DNA of 46,724 bases. It comes from a virus. Shown here in pieces: positions 1-7,934 of the stretch. The notes beneath the pieces were generated by a model. That model did not search any database and was not told the origin of the DNA. It saw only the letters and a list, made by a program, of their open reading frames with translations. The number at the start of each line of letters is the position of its first letter. Within the stretch, counting starts at the first letter, position 1. A program made the translations under genes and the position numbers. The stretch is taken from the IMG/VR virus record IMGVR_UViG_3300034630_000004, positions 1 to 46,724 of that record. The stretch is one strand, 5' to 3'.

Positions 1-348
1 TCATGTGCGCGTTGTGCGTCTTCGGCGATCCGCTTCACGCTGCCGAAGCCGTCGCTCGACCTCTTCCTCGATCGCGTCGTCCTGTGCCTGAGACGTCATG
101 AGCTTGAGGAGCCCTTCCGCTGCGATTGCGATGCGTTCATTCGCGGCCGTCGTGCGGGCCTGTTCCGCAGCGAGCTCACGGATTGGCTGCATGTCGGCGA
201 TCGACACGCCGGGGATGATCCGATCCCCGTTGGCCGCCGTCGGCGCCTTCCGCTCCGACAGGTACTTCCAGATACCCACGATGGCGATGCCGAGGCCGGC
301 GAGGACGGTCCCGATGATGTTCTCGGTCGAGAGCTTGCTAGGATCCAT
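1..348 (-). CDS. Single-span membrane protein of the phage lysis cluster
   Basis: 115 aa. One hydrophobic segment at about residues 11-29 is followed by a hydrophilic C-terminal half rich in Ala, Glu and Arg that probably forms a helix or coiled coil and ends in a very basic tail. The start overlaps the end of the upstream membrane protein by 11 bases, so the two are translationally coupled. It is the most distal gene of the lysis cluster seen here. Topology and position suggest a holin accessory or inner-membrane spanin-like protein, but no family motif is recognisable, so the role is inferred. Confidence 0.7.
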   Translation of the reverse strand: MDPSKLSTENIIGTVLAGLGIAIVGIWKYLSERKAPTAANGDRIIPGVSIADMQPIRELAAEQARTTAANERIAIAAEGLLKLMTSQAQDDAIEEEVERRLRQREADRRRRTTRT

Positions 349-817
349 CCGACACGGCCCTGTCCATGCCCGCGGCGTCCTTGGACGCAGCCACGATGTT
401 CATCGCGTCGAGCACAAGCAGGCCAGGGTACACAGCAAGGCCTGTCGTCGCCGCATCGGAGTTCCAGAGCCCGAAGCTGATCTGGAACCATAGGAAGCAC
501 GTCAGGAAGCTCGCCAGCGCCCGGACATGCGGGGACCATCGCCCGTACCAGGTACCGGCAAAGGTGCCGTTGACGATAAGGGCGGCCAGGCGGAACGCGC
601 CCACCGATATGGCGAACCAACCCCAGGAGTTCTCCGGCATGATCGCCGCCATCTGCGACCATGCCCGGTTGCCGGCGAACGTCTGGTCCGGACCGGTCAG
701 GATCCAGCCCCACACGATCAGGATGCCGGCCAGCACCCATTCGGAGCGCCTGGCCGGGAAGTGGTCATGGATGCCGAGATACAGCCTCACCGGGAGGGGA
801 TGGTTGCGGTACGGCAT
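338..817 (-). CDS. Polytopic membrane protein, phage lysis cluster
   Basis: 159 aa with about four predicted membrane segments: near residues 27-43, 66-85, 98-117 and 126-146. Its start overlaps the stop of the 89-aa holin-like gene by one base, and its end overlaps the next gene. Small multi-span proteins next to an endolysin are commonly holins or antiholins. I see no signature that decides between holin and another phage membrane protein. Confidence 0.7.
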   Translation of the reverse strand: MPYRNHPLPVRLYLGIHDHFPARRSEWVLAGILIVWGWILTGPDQTFAGNRAWSQMAAIMPENSWGWFAISVGAFRLAALIVNGTFAGTWYGRWSPHVRALASFLTCFLWFQISFGLWNSDAATTGLAVYPGLLVLDAMNIVAASKDAAGMDRAVSDGS

Positions 818-1086
818 CAGGAGACCGTGACGGTTGGGTCTTCGACCTTGGCCGCGATAGCCGGTGTGGTCCGGATCTCGCGCACTTCCGGCAATGCGGC
901 TGCGGCAGCGACGAGACCGGCCTTGCGGCGGATCCAGACGCTGTAGATGGTGGTGATGATCGCCATCACCGCGCCGAGCAGCACCTGCATGCTGCCGTCA
1001 TCGAGATACCCGCGAGTGACGAGCGCCGCGCCGGCCATCTGCAGGACAGTGCGGACCAAGCTCCAGAATTGCTCGATCGTGAACAT
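817..1086 (-). CDS. Holin-like small membrane protein
   Basis: 89 aa with two hydrophobic stretches (about residues 13-24 and 33-52), separated by a short polar turn and followed by a charged tail. Size, two-span topology and position between a lipoprotein and another membrane protein downstream of the amidase gene fit a class II-type holin, which would let the endolysin reach the periplasm. The assignment rests on topology and neighbours, not on a recognised motif. Confidence 0.65.
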   Translation of the reverse strand: MFTIEQFWSLVRTVLQMAGAALVTRGYLDDGSMQVLLGAVMAIITTIYSVWIRRKAGLVAAAAALPEVREIRTTPAIAAKVEDPTVTVS

Positions 1087-1089
1087 CGA

Positions 1090-1446
1090 TCAGGCTCCCT
1101 TCCGCGCGGCGTCGATCGAGCCATAGGCCGCGGCGAGGCTGGTGATCGCGCTGGCGACATTCGAGGGCGGCGCGGCGCAGACGGTCGCGACCAGGATCTT
1201 CGCCTCCACGGCGGCCTTCTGGATCTTCTCCGGCGCGAGGATGTCGACCGCGATGGCCGCCGTTTGCACATCGGCGCAGTAGGCCGCGAGCTTCTTGCTG
1301 ATGCGCTCGATCTGGGGATCGATCTTCGTCTCGCCGACGATGGCAGCGGTGCCGGCGGCGATCTGGCCCCAGGCGGCGGGGTTGCTGACCGTCTGGCAGG
1401 CGGTCAGGACGCAGGCGAGCGCCAGCGCCGCGATGATGCGGATCAT
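1090..1446 (-). CDS. Phage lipoprotein of the lysis cluster
   Basis: 118 aa if translation begins at 1446. From there the protein opens with a basic and hydrophobic signal sequence ending in a lipobox (L-T-A-C, Cys at about residue 16), the hallmark of signal peptidase II processing. An upstream in-frame start would add 30 residues in front of the signal and is unlikely. The mature part is Ala-rich and helical. It lies 3 bases before the holin-like gene, so an outer-membrane lysis role (o-spanin-like) is plausible but unproven. No separate inner-membrane spanin is obvious. Confidence 0.7.
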   Translation of the reverse strand: MIRIIAALALACVLTACQTVSNPAAWGQIAAGTAAIVGETKIDPQIERISKKLAAYCADVQTAAIAVDILAPEKIQKAAVEAKILVATVCAAPPSNVASAITSLAAAYGSIDAARKGA

Positions 1447-1570
1447 GATGGGTCTCCGAGGTGGTGAGGTGAGCGGCTGCCGGCCGCCGGCGGGGCGACA
1501 TCCTCCATTTGGGGGATGCGACGATTTCCGAAGCATGCCGATCTCGAGGCGCGGCGCTCGGGAAGAGAAA

Positions 1571-1759
1571 ATGAAAAAGGGCCTATCGACTTCGCATTAC
1601 CTGCGGCGCGAGCGATTGAAGCGAACCATCGCCGAGCGCAAAGCTGAACGGGAAAAATCCCGATCCCACCTAAGAGTGGTGGAAACGGAGGGTCTCGGAT
1701 CGAAAGATGTCACCGCAAGCACGAGCGCCGACGACGGTGGGGTCGAAGGCAAGTCGTGA
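1571..1759 (+). CDS. Possible small basic protein, opposite strand to the lysis genes
   Basis: 62 codons encoding a Lys/Arg-rich N-terminal half that looks helical and a Ser/Asp/Gly-rich tail. A purine-rich stretch (GGGAAGAG) lies just before the ATG. The last 90 bases overlap the 3' end of the amidase gene on the other strand. I do not recognise it. The antisense overlap makes it doubtful, and it may be spurious. Confidence 0.25.
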   Translation: MKKGLSTSHYLRRERLKRTIAERKAEREKSRSHLRVVETEGLGSKDVTASTSADDGGVEGKS

Positions 1760-2398
1760 GATGTCCCACTTGCCGCGCTGCTTGATCCCGAGCGTCCCTT
1801 GAACCTCCGCATGGGACAGGACGGTTTTCGGCGTTGCGGGGATGCTGTAGCGCCGGCAGAGATCGGCCAGGACCGGCGGCAGCGCTTTCCACTGCGCGGC
1901 CGTCATGGGCGCGCTGCCGGCCTGGAACGGGCTCTCAACAGCGCCGGCCATGCAGCACAGCGCAACGCCGATAGACCCGGTGTTGCAGTTCAGGGTGTGG
2001 TTCGCGCGCGTTCCGGAAGCACCGACGCCGTTCGCAGCGATCGATGGCGTTCCGCGCACAAGCTTCCCGTCCGCCTCGATCAGTATATGGTAATGGCTGC
2101 GGTCGAGACCTGATGCCCGATGGCTGCCGGCGGTCCAGTGAACGATGATGCGTTCGAGGCGGGCCGCCGGCATCCAACCGGCCGGGACGACACCCAACTC
2201 CACCTTCTGCTCCGTCTTCTCCGCCACGGCCGCCTGCAGCGCCTTGACCGTCTGCGGGCCCACGATGCCGTCGGCGGCAAGCCCGCGACCGCGCTGGAAG
2301 GCCTGCACGGCCGTCTTCGTCTTCGGCCCGGCAACGCCGTCGATCGTCAGCGAATAGCCAAGCGAAAGCAGCGCCGCCTGAACGTCGCGAGTATTCAT
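1670..2398 (-). CDS. Endolysin: N-acetylmuramoyl-L-alanine amidase with peptidoglycan-binding domain
   Basis: 242 aa. Residues about 3-57 form a PG_binding_1 domain (repeats of DG.-GP.T..A...FQ). Residues about 75-215 form an Amidase_2/PGRP-type domain that cuts the lactam between MurNAc and L-Ala, with zinc-ligand candidates in the IIVHWTAG motif, the SHYHI motif and a C-terminal SHAEV motif. No signal peptide is present, so release would depend on the neighbouring holin-like proteins. A GGAGA ribosome site precedes the ATG. The wall-binding domain sits at the N-terminus. It heads the lysis cluster transcribed leftward. Confidence 0.9.
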   Translation of the reverse strand: MNTRDVQAALLSLGYSLTIDGVAGPKTKTAVQAFQRGRGLAADGIVGPQTVKALQAAVAEKTEQKVELGVVPAGWMPAARLERIIVHWTAGSHRASGLDRSHYHILIEADGKLVRGTPSIAANGVGASGTRANHTLNCNTGSIGVALCCMAGAVESPFQAGSAPMTAAQWKALPPVLADLCRRYSIPATPKTVLSHAEVQGTLGIKQRGKWDISRLAFDPTVVGARACGDIFRSETLRFHHS

Positions 2399-2476
2399 AA
2401 TATTGTCTCCGAAGACCGAGTGCCGCGCACACTCCGCCTACCGGAATGCGGACCGCCGATCGCGACGTAGGGTCAC

Positions 2477-2506
2477 TTGCAGACCTAAGGGGTTACAGGC
2501 GATAAT
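2477..2506 (+). promoter_or_regulatory. Candidate sigma70-type promoter for the acyltransferase gene
   Basis: TTGCAG (2477-2482), an 18-base spacer, then GATAAT (2501-2506), which matches the -10 consensus at five of six positions. It lies 43 bases before the TTG start of the acyltransferase, which is the only plus-strand gene here. An own promoter is expected for a gene expressed in the lysogen while the late operon is silent. Confidence 0.35.
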
Positions 2507-2548
2507 CGTCAAAGCAAACTGAAGTCATCTGGATCCGGGGGGAGCCGT

Positions 2549-3628
2549 TTGACGACCGTATCAGCGAAATTCAACCCTGAACTCGAGAGCCTTCGCGGCG
2601 CTGCGGCATTCGCCGTTCTCATGACGCACTGCATTGCCGTGTTCAGTATCGACGAGAAGGCCGCATTTTGGTCACTCGCCTGGAGCGATCACACGGCTAC
2701 GACGCTGGCACTCCATGTAACGTCCGCTGTCTTCAATGCAGGCGGTGCCGTGGTTCTGTTCTTCATCTTGAGCGGCTACGTCCTGACTCTGTCGGTCAAT
2801 AGGATCAGGAGCCTCAATGTCGCGGCATATGCGACCAAGCGCCTATTTCGTCTTCTGCCGCCGATGTGGCTGTCGATCTTGTTCTTCGCGGGCGTCGTCT
2901 CCGAGCCCCCGACCGGCGATGACGGCTATTCGGCGTGGTTCCGCGCGGTCTTTCAGCCGACGACCGGGCTCGACGTCGCCCGGAACTTCGTCATGGTCGC
3001 GTTCAAAGCGAACCCAGTCACCTGGACCATGTATGTCGAGGTGCTTGGATCCGCCCTCGTGCTACTGTCGGTGTTAGCCCATGATCGAACCGGCGCATGG
3101 GCGGGCTGCGTGCTCCTGGTCGTCTATGGCGCGCTTCTATTCACGCTCTACCCCTCGACGACCTTCAGCTATCTCGCCTGCTTTCAGGCAGGCGCGATGC
3201 TGGCACTGAATCCGCTGCCTCGTAGCGGTGCCGTCCCAGCCCTGGCATGCGGCCTGCTGATCATCACGTCCGAGCGGCTGATTCCGATCACCGGCCCAAG
3301 CAGCGTCATAGCGAACACTGCCGGCGGCGCCCTGATCATCTATGCGGTGATCAACGGCGCCGCTCGCTCAATGCTCCGGACGAGACCGCTTCGCTTCATT
3401 GGCAAGATCTCGTACAGCCTCTACCTCTTCCACCTTCCGGTCATCTATTTAGCGGCGCTCTGGGTCTCCTCTCTCGACCTCGAACAGACCGCATCCTTGC
3501 TGCTTGTCCCGGCGCTGGCGATCCCGGTCAGCATCCTTTTGGCGGCAATCGCCTACAAGCTGATCGAGCGGCCGGCCATCAGGGCAGGACGCGCGCTTGC
3601 GAGCCGGATGAGCGGGCCGTCAAGATAG
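2549..3628 (+). CDS. Acyltransferase 3 family membrane protein (probable O-acetyltransferase)
   Basis: 359 aa multi-span membrane protein. It opens with the family pattern E-S-L-R-G-A-A-A, followed by a His in a L-M-T-H-C context that corresponds to the catalytic His of the acyltransferase-3 family. A Y-S-L-Y-L-F-H motif lies near residue 290. Members transfer acyl groups from a CoA donor to surface sugars such as O-antigen. A TTG start is preceded by a strong GGGGGAG site. It faces away from the late operon, with its own candidate promoter. In a prophage this is typical of lysogenic conversion, changing surface glycan and blocking superinfection. The substrate cannot be told from sequence. 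Confidence 0.85.
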   Translation: MTTVSAKFNPELESLRGAAAFAVLMTHCIAVFSIDEKAAFWSLAWSDHTATTLALHVTSAVFNAGGAVVLFFILSGYVLTLSVNRIRSLNVAAYATKRLFRLLPPMWLSILFFAGVVSEPPTGDDGYSAWFRAVFQPTTGLDVARNFVMVAFKANPVTWTMYVEVLGSALVLLSVLAHDRTGAWAGCVLLVVYGALLFTLYPSTTFSYLACFQAGAMLALNPLPRSGAVPALACGLLIITSERLIPITGPSSVIANTAGGALIIYAVINGAARSMLRTRPLRFIGKISYSLYLFHLPVIYLAALWVSSLDLEQTASLLLVPALAIPVSILLAAIAYKLIERPAIRAGRALASRMSGPSR

Positions 3629-3770
3629 TCTATGAAGGGACGTACCAATGTTCATGCTGCGCTGGACGCAGCCGTTGATCAGGACGACCCAGTGATGACC
3701 CGACGACCGGCGCCATCGCAGGCGGGCTAGGAGGGCGCAAAGTTCCCAACGTCCAGGCTTGCTTTCAAGT

Positions 3771-4853
3771 CTAGTTGGCACTGACCGCCTGCATCTTTCG
3801 CAATGCCGAAAGGCGCCGCATTCCGCGCAGCATCGGCCTCTCGATTCCGTAGTGAACCACGAAGGCCAGGGCGACGCTCATCGCGACTGAAGCGAGCATC
3901 ACCGGAACGCTCTTACTCTGGTCGAGCCAGACAACTTGCGAGCCGACCACTCGCATCGTCTCAATGACGATCAGGTGGGTGAGATACAGCGAGTATGAGG
4001 CATTGCCGAGCGCCAGCAGGAAGCGGTTTCGGCAGATCAGCCCCGAAGCTTCTACGGCCAGCGCAGCACCCAACACCAACGCCGCGATCGGCATCGTCAC
4101 GATCAACGGCGGTTGAGACCAGAAGATTGCGACCGCGCCCCAGATTAAGCCGATAAATGCCGCTGCAGCCTTGGTCTGCGATGGGAACTTTGAGCCGATG
4201 GAGCGGACGGGCCCCCAAGCGTAGTGAACAGCGATTCCAACGACGAAAAACCACGTTGCGTCGGCAGAATAGAACGAGCACACCGAGCCGCAGCCGCCGA
4301 TCAGAGCCCAGCCCTTGAACGCGAGAAGCACGACAATCGCGAATAGGGGGGCCCAACGGCGGCTGATTGCCAGCCCGACGCCGAATACCAGATAGAAGAA
4401 GATCTCGTAATTGAGGGTCCAGCCGACGCCGAGGACCGGCGGTCTACCTGCAGGCAGAAAGAAGAAGCTCTCGATCAGATGGTGCGCCGCATCTGCCGTG
4501 AACCTGGCGTCAGCCTGCGTCGCAAGGAAGCCCTTCAGATGCACCATCCCAGCTTGGGCGAGCGATACCCAGGTCGGGATTGTGTAGAGGATATTGAAGA
4601 CGCCGAACGAAGCCATCAGGAAGAAGCAGATCGTCACGAGCCAGTAGAGCGGCACGACCCTGATGAAGCGTTTGAGGAGAAAGCCGCTGCTATCTGCTCG
4701 CGTGACCTCGGTGATGATGAAGCCACTGATCGCGAAGAAAATCGCGACCCCGTAAAAGTCCGTCGAGATGCCGGAAACGATCTGAAAATGCGTGTGGTAG
4801 AAGACCACGCCCAGGGCGCAAAGGCCCCGCAGAAGCTGCAAATTATAGATCAT
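3771..4853 (-). CDS. Second acyltransferase 3 family membrane protein
   Basis: 360 aa from the ATG at 4853, where the typical family N-terminus begins (L-Q-L-L-R-G-L-C-A-L then Y-H-T). About ten membrane segments follow and a Y-S-L-Y-L-T-H motif lies near residue 275. An alternative TTG at 4898 would add 15 residues and overlap the stop of the fibre gene upstream, which would couple the two. It is not a close copy of the acyltransferase at 2549: motifs are shared but the rest differs. It lies on the late strand after the fibre gene, so it may be expressed with it. Probably modifies cell-surface polysaccharide. Confidence 0.85.
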   Translation of the reverse strand: MIYNLQLLRGLCALGVVFYHTHFQIVSGISTDFYGVAIFFAISGFIITEVTRADSSGFLLKRFIRVVPLYWLVTICFFLMASFGVFNILYTIPTWVSLAQAGMVHLKGFLATQADARFTADAAHHLIESFFFLPAGRPPVLGVGWTLNYEIFFYLVFGVGLAISRRWAPLFAIVVLLAFKGWALIGGCGSVCSFYSADATWFFVVGIAVHYAWGPVRSIGSKFPSQTKAAAAFIGLIWGAVAIFWSQPPLIVTMPIAALVLGAALAVEASGLICRNRFLLALGNASYSLYLTHLIVIETMRVVGSQVVWLDQSKSVPVMLASVAMSVALAFVVHYGIERPMLRGMRRLSALRKMQAVSAN

Positions 4854-4894
4854 TCCTGCGTTTAAAACCGTCAAGCTGACTGCGCAAGGGCCGC

Positions 4895-5857
4895 TCAATA
4901 CGCCGATGCCAGCGATGCAATGAACCTAGAGCGGGCATCAGCCGTAGCTCCTGCACCACCGGTTGCCTGGTGGTAGGCGGCGGCTTCGATGTAATCGCCG
5001 GCGGCCAATTTCAGGCGGGTATTAGTCTGCAAAACCGCGCCCGTGCCGGTAGCCGTTTTCGGGATGTCGCTCTCCCCCACAACTGTCGTTCCGTTTTTGA
5101 CAATTCGCACCGCCGCGAACGCGTCCGCCATAGACGTGAAGAACGTCCAACTGGCCTGCACGTCCCAGAATCCAGCTTCGCCAGCGCCGATCGTCAGACG
5201 CTGGTTCGACGTCCAAGTGGAAGAGCCGAGTTGGTTCGTGTTCGTGGTTTGATAGGTCATGGTCGTCTGCGTCGACAGCGCCACAGACAGATTTGATGTT
5301 TGCGTTGCCTCGATCAGCGGCACGCGCGGCACGAGCGTCGTTGAAAGTCCGGCCGGCGGAGCGATCGTCGAGATGATCTGCATCTGCGTGCCGTCATAGA
5401 CCATCTCGTAGAAGAAGCTGGGCTGAAGGTCCCCAGCATTGAGCGCGGCGCCGCCCAGGCGCTTGATGGGCTTTGTCGCCAACCCGTTCGGCGAGAACGT
5501 CACCGTTGCGCTGGTATTGGCCGACGCCGCCTTGATCAGGAGCGGCACGTTGATGAGCTCGGCCCAGTCCGTCACGGCCGGATCGAGCGTGATGGTCAGC
5601 GCATTCGCCGTGCCGCTCGCAGCGCGGTAGTTTGCGCCCTGGCTGCGTATCGCCTTCGCAAGGCGATCGAGATCGCTGTCGTCTGTGGTCAGGCCATTAG
5701 CCTCGATCGCGCGATCAATCTGTCCTGTTGGCCACCACCCCATCCAGTTGAACAGTGAAAGATCTGCGGGGCCGCAGCCGAAGCCATTTGCAAGCTCGTC
5801 AGCGTCGGGCGCGCGCTTTGGAGCGCTCGCTCCAAAGGGCAAGTTGATGTTAGCCAT
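4895..5857 (-). CDS. Tail fibre or receptor-binding protein
   Basis: 320 aa. The N-terminal 80 residues carry a short attachment-like region (F-N-W-M-G-W-W-P-T-G). The middle is rich in Thr, Ala and Asn. The C-terminal 130 residues look like a beta-sandwich of the C1q/TNF-like kind found at phage fibre tips (W-D-V-Q-A-S-W, A-A-V-R-I-V-K-N-G, G-D-Y-I-E-A-A). Placement directly after the DUF2612 baseplate gene at the end of the structural operon fits a fibre. The acyltransferase follows immediately, so receptor binding and receptor modification sit side by side. Host receptor unknown. Confidence 0.75.
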   Translation of the reverse strand: MANINLPFGASAPKRAPDADELANGFGCGPADLSLFNWMGWWPTGQIDRAIEANGLTTDDSDLDRLAKAIRSQGANYRAASGTANALTITLDPAVTDWAELINVPLLIKAASANTSATVTFSPNGLATKPIKRLGGAALNAGDLQPSFFYEMVYDGTQMQIISTIAPPAGLSTTLVPRVPLIEATQTSNLSVALSTQTTMTYQTTNTNQLGSSTWTSNQRLTIGAGEAGFWDVQASWTFFTSMADAFAAVRIVKNGTTVVGESDIPKTATGTGAVLQTNTRLKLAAGDYIEAAAYHQATGGAGATADARSRFIASLASAY

Positions 5858-5869
5858 GTTCGTCCTCGT

Positions 5870-6619
5870 TCAGGCGCAGGTGTAGGTGTGGGGATCGGTC
5901 GGGCAGAGGAATTCCGCGCCTTCGCAGAATCCGCCCCAGCCCGTGCCGAAGCCGAAGACCGGGCCAGTGCCCAGGTGAGCCAGCGCGCGAATGCCCGGCG
6001 CGATCGGAAAGACCCGGAAGGCGACGGGTAGCTGGGTCGTCTCGTCAGCCGTAAGCGCCCTGCCCGGCGCCAGAGTGACGCTGCCTACTGACGCGTCCGC
6101 AACCTGCGCCGTGCTGCCCCAGATATGGCGAATGGCGGCCTGCAGCGAGGCGATGTCGTAGAGGCCGAGCATCTGGTAGCGGCGCGCCTTCAGCATGCCG
6201 CGATAGACCTCGTCATCGTCAATGCAGAGCGTCGAGGTACCGAGCGGCTCGCACCCCAGCCAGGTCGAGCCCGGCGCGCAGAAGCCGGCGATCGAGAACG
6301 GCCCGGCGCCGCAATCGAACCCGAAGACGGCGGGCGCATCGCAGACGCAATGGCAGCGCGGGAGGCCCAGCCACTTGCCGATGATCGTCAGCTGGTCGCC
6401 GCGAGCGGTGTCGAGGTCGAAATAGTTCGGGATGGCGCAGGCAGCGCGCGCCCCATACTCCGACTGAGTCAGGTACGCCCGGATCGTGGCGAGGAACTTG
6501 GTGGCCTCACGGTATTGCGTGGCGACCTTGTCGATCGCCTCTTCCGTCAGGCTCAGCTCATCGAGGTCAAACCCGCTGGCGGCGAAGCCAGTCGGCGCGA
6601 ATGCTCCGAAGCAGGCCAT
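5870..6619 (-). CDS. Baseplate protein, DUF2612-like
   Basis: 249 aa. The region around residues 30-90 (Q-Y-R-E-A-T-K-F-L then G-D-Q-L-T-I-I-G-K-W-L-G-L-P-R) and the later R-G-M-L-K-A-R block resemble DUF2612 proteins, the tail-end baseplate components that connect the wedge to fibres. Several cysteines (C-H-C-V-C-D, C-G-A, C-A-P) lie in the middle. Stops 12 bases before the fibre gene. Family assignment is from pattern memory, not a search. Confidence 0.7.
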   Translation of the reverse strand: MACFGAFAPTGFAASGFDLDELSLTEEAIDKVATQYREATKFLATIRAYLTQSEYGARAACAIPNYFDLDTARGDQLTIIGKWLGLPRCHCVCDAPAVFGFDCGAGPFSIAGFCAPGSTWLGCEPLGTSTLCIDDDEVYRGMLKARRYQMLGLYDIASLQAAIRHIWGSTAQVADASVGSVTLAPGRALTADETTQLPVAFRVFPIAPGIRALAHLGTGPVFGFGTGWGGFCEGAEFLCPTDPHTYTCA

Positions 6620-6623
6620 CGCA

Positions 6624-7934
6624 TCACACCATGCCGCGCAGCATGAACAGCGTCAGCTGATCGTAGCGGAAGCCGAGACGGTCGCCGGCCGGCTCGTCGA
6701 TCTCGATTTCGCCGGGCTCCTCGACGATGCGCGGGACCGGGTACAGCATGGGCTCATCACCATCCATGACCGCATCGCCGGCCTCGTCGACGACTGGGAT
6801 CAGGTCGAAAAGCCTCGCGCCTTCGCGCGTCTTCGTCACCAGGGTCGGGACGCCGTCGATAATTTCAATCTCGCGGTACTCTTCATCCGGACCCTGCGCC
6901 TGCTTCCTGACGAGGCCGGGAACCTTGATCTTTCGGGTGATCTCGTCGCGGCAGATGAAGCCGTAACGCCAGGGATCTAGGCCATGGGTCTCCATGATCT
7001 CGATGGCGCGCTGCACCGTCAAACCGATGTGCAGGCGGGCGCCGTCCTCGCCCTTCTCCTCGATCGAGGCGAGCCACTGATAGACGCCGATCTCGGCATG
7101 GAGGTCGCGAGCGGCGGCGATCTCTTCCTCTGAGAAAGGGCGGAGCGGTGTCTTCTCGCGGGCGTCCGAGGTATTGATCGCCCCGGTGATGAAATAGGCC
7201 GTCCCGCCGCGGTTGCCGGGACCTCCGAGGTTTTGGGTGCCGTCAGCGCCGAAGAGCACATGGCCGCCGTACAGGACGATGAGCTTCGTTCCGGCGTCGA
7301 TGAAGGCTTGCGAGTTCGAGACCCCGAATTGCGCCACCTGGCTTGCGTTCGCTTCGATCTGGAAGCGGCAATCATTGTCACTGCCCAGCGCACGAACGAC
7401 AAACTCCGCGCCGGGCGAAATGTTGTTGAAGCCGGCATTCCCGTTCGAGGCGATGAACAGCCCAGTTTGGCCGCTGGGCGCGACCTGAACGGTTGTGCCG
7501 GTTACGACCGCAGGGCGACCGTCCCCCTGCAGGGTGATCTGCGACGCCTGCCCCCGCAGGAAGCCGTAGCGGGTGGCGCCGTTGAAGAACGACAGGTTGG
7601 TGTCGGAGCCATTGATGACGGGGCTGCCCGAGAGGGTCAGAACCCCGGTCGCCTTGTTGAAGGTCGCGACCTTGATCTGGTCGCCGTCCGCCGCGTCGGC
7701 GACACCGACATAGAGGGCGAGATTGCCGGCGCCGTCATCGCGGAATGAGGCTGAGAACAGCGTCGCGTCAAGATCGATGCGCGTCGCGAGCCGGGGTGAC
7801 GCTACCGGAGGCTTCGCGTCGAGCGCAGCCTGAACCGCGTTGACCAACGCGTCCCAGTCCTGCTCCAGAATGATGTTCGGGTCTTTGGGCGAAGCCCTCA
7901 GGAGCCGCTTGATGCTGTCAAGCTCATTAGCCAT
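6624..7934 (-). CDS. Tail fibre with C-terminal peptidase S74 chaperone domain
   Basis: 436 aa. The N-terminus (about 1-45) is a helical anchor, and the middle (about 50-250) is a beta-rich shaft with a G-rich repeat character. From about residue 254 comes an intramolecular chaperone domain of the S74 family: the T-S-D-A-R-E-K signature gives the Ser256/Lys261 dyad used for self-cleavage after trimerisation. The ATG overlaps the stop of the J-like gene. It sits between the J-like and DUF2612 genes, where a fibre is not usually found, suggesting a later insertion or swap. Confidence 0.85.
   Translation of the reverse strand: MANELDSIKRLLRASPKDPNIILEQDWDALVNAVQAALDAKPPVASPRLATRIDLDATLFSASFRDDGAGNLALYVGVADAADGDQIKVATFNKATGVLTLSGSPVINGSDTNLSFFNGATRYGFLRGQASQITLQGDGRPAVVTGTTVQVAPSGQTGLFIASNGNAGFNNISPGAEFVVRALGSDNDCRFQIEANASQVAQFGVSNSQAFIDAGTKLIVLYGGHVLFGADGTQNLGGPGNRGGTAYFITGAINTSDAREKTPLRPFSEEEIAAARDLHAEIGVYQWLASIEEKGEDGARLHIGLTVQRAIEIMETHGLDPWRYGFICRDEITRKIKVPGLVRKQAQGPDEEYREIEIIDGVPTLVTKTREGARLFDLIPVVDEAGDAVMDGDEPMLYPVPRIVEEPGEIEIDEPAGDRLGFRYDQLTLFMLRGMV

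Noticed and set aside
1-3000. Left attachment site expected as a copy of the tRNA-Asp 3' end
   Set aside because: No match to the tRNA end was seen in the left part of the window; the prophage left end must be further out.
3629-3770. Short frame of about 15 codons between the two acyltransferases
   Set aside because: No ribosome site or coupling and no conserved character; the gap also shows no clear terminator.
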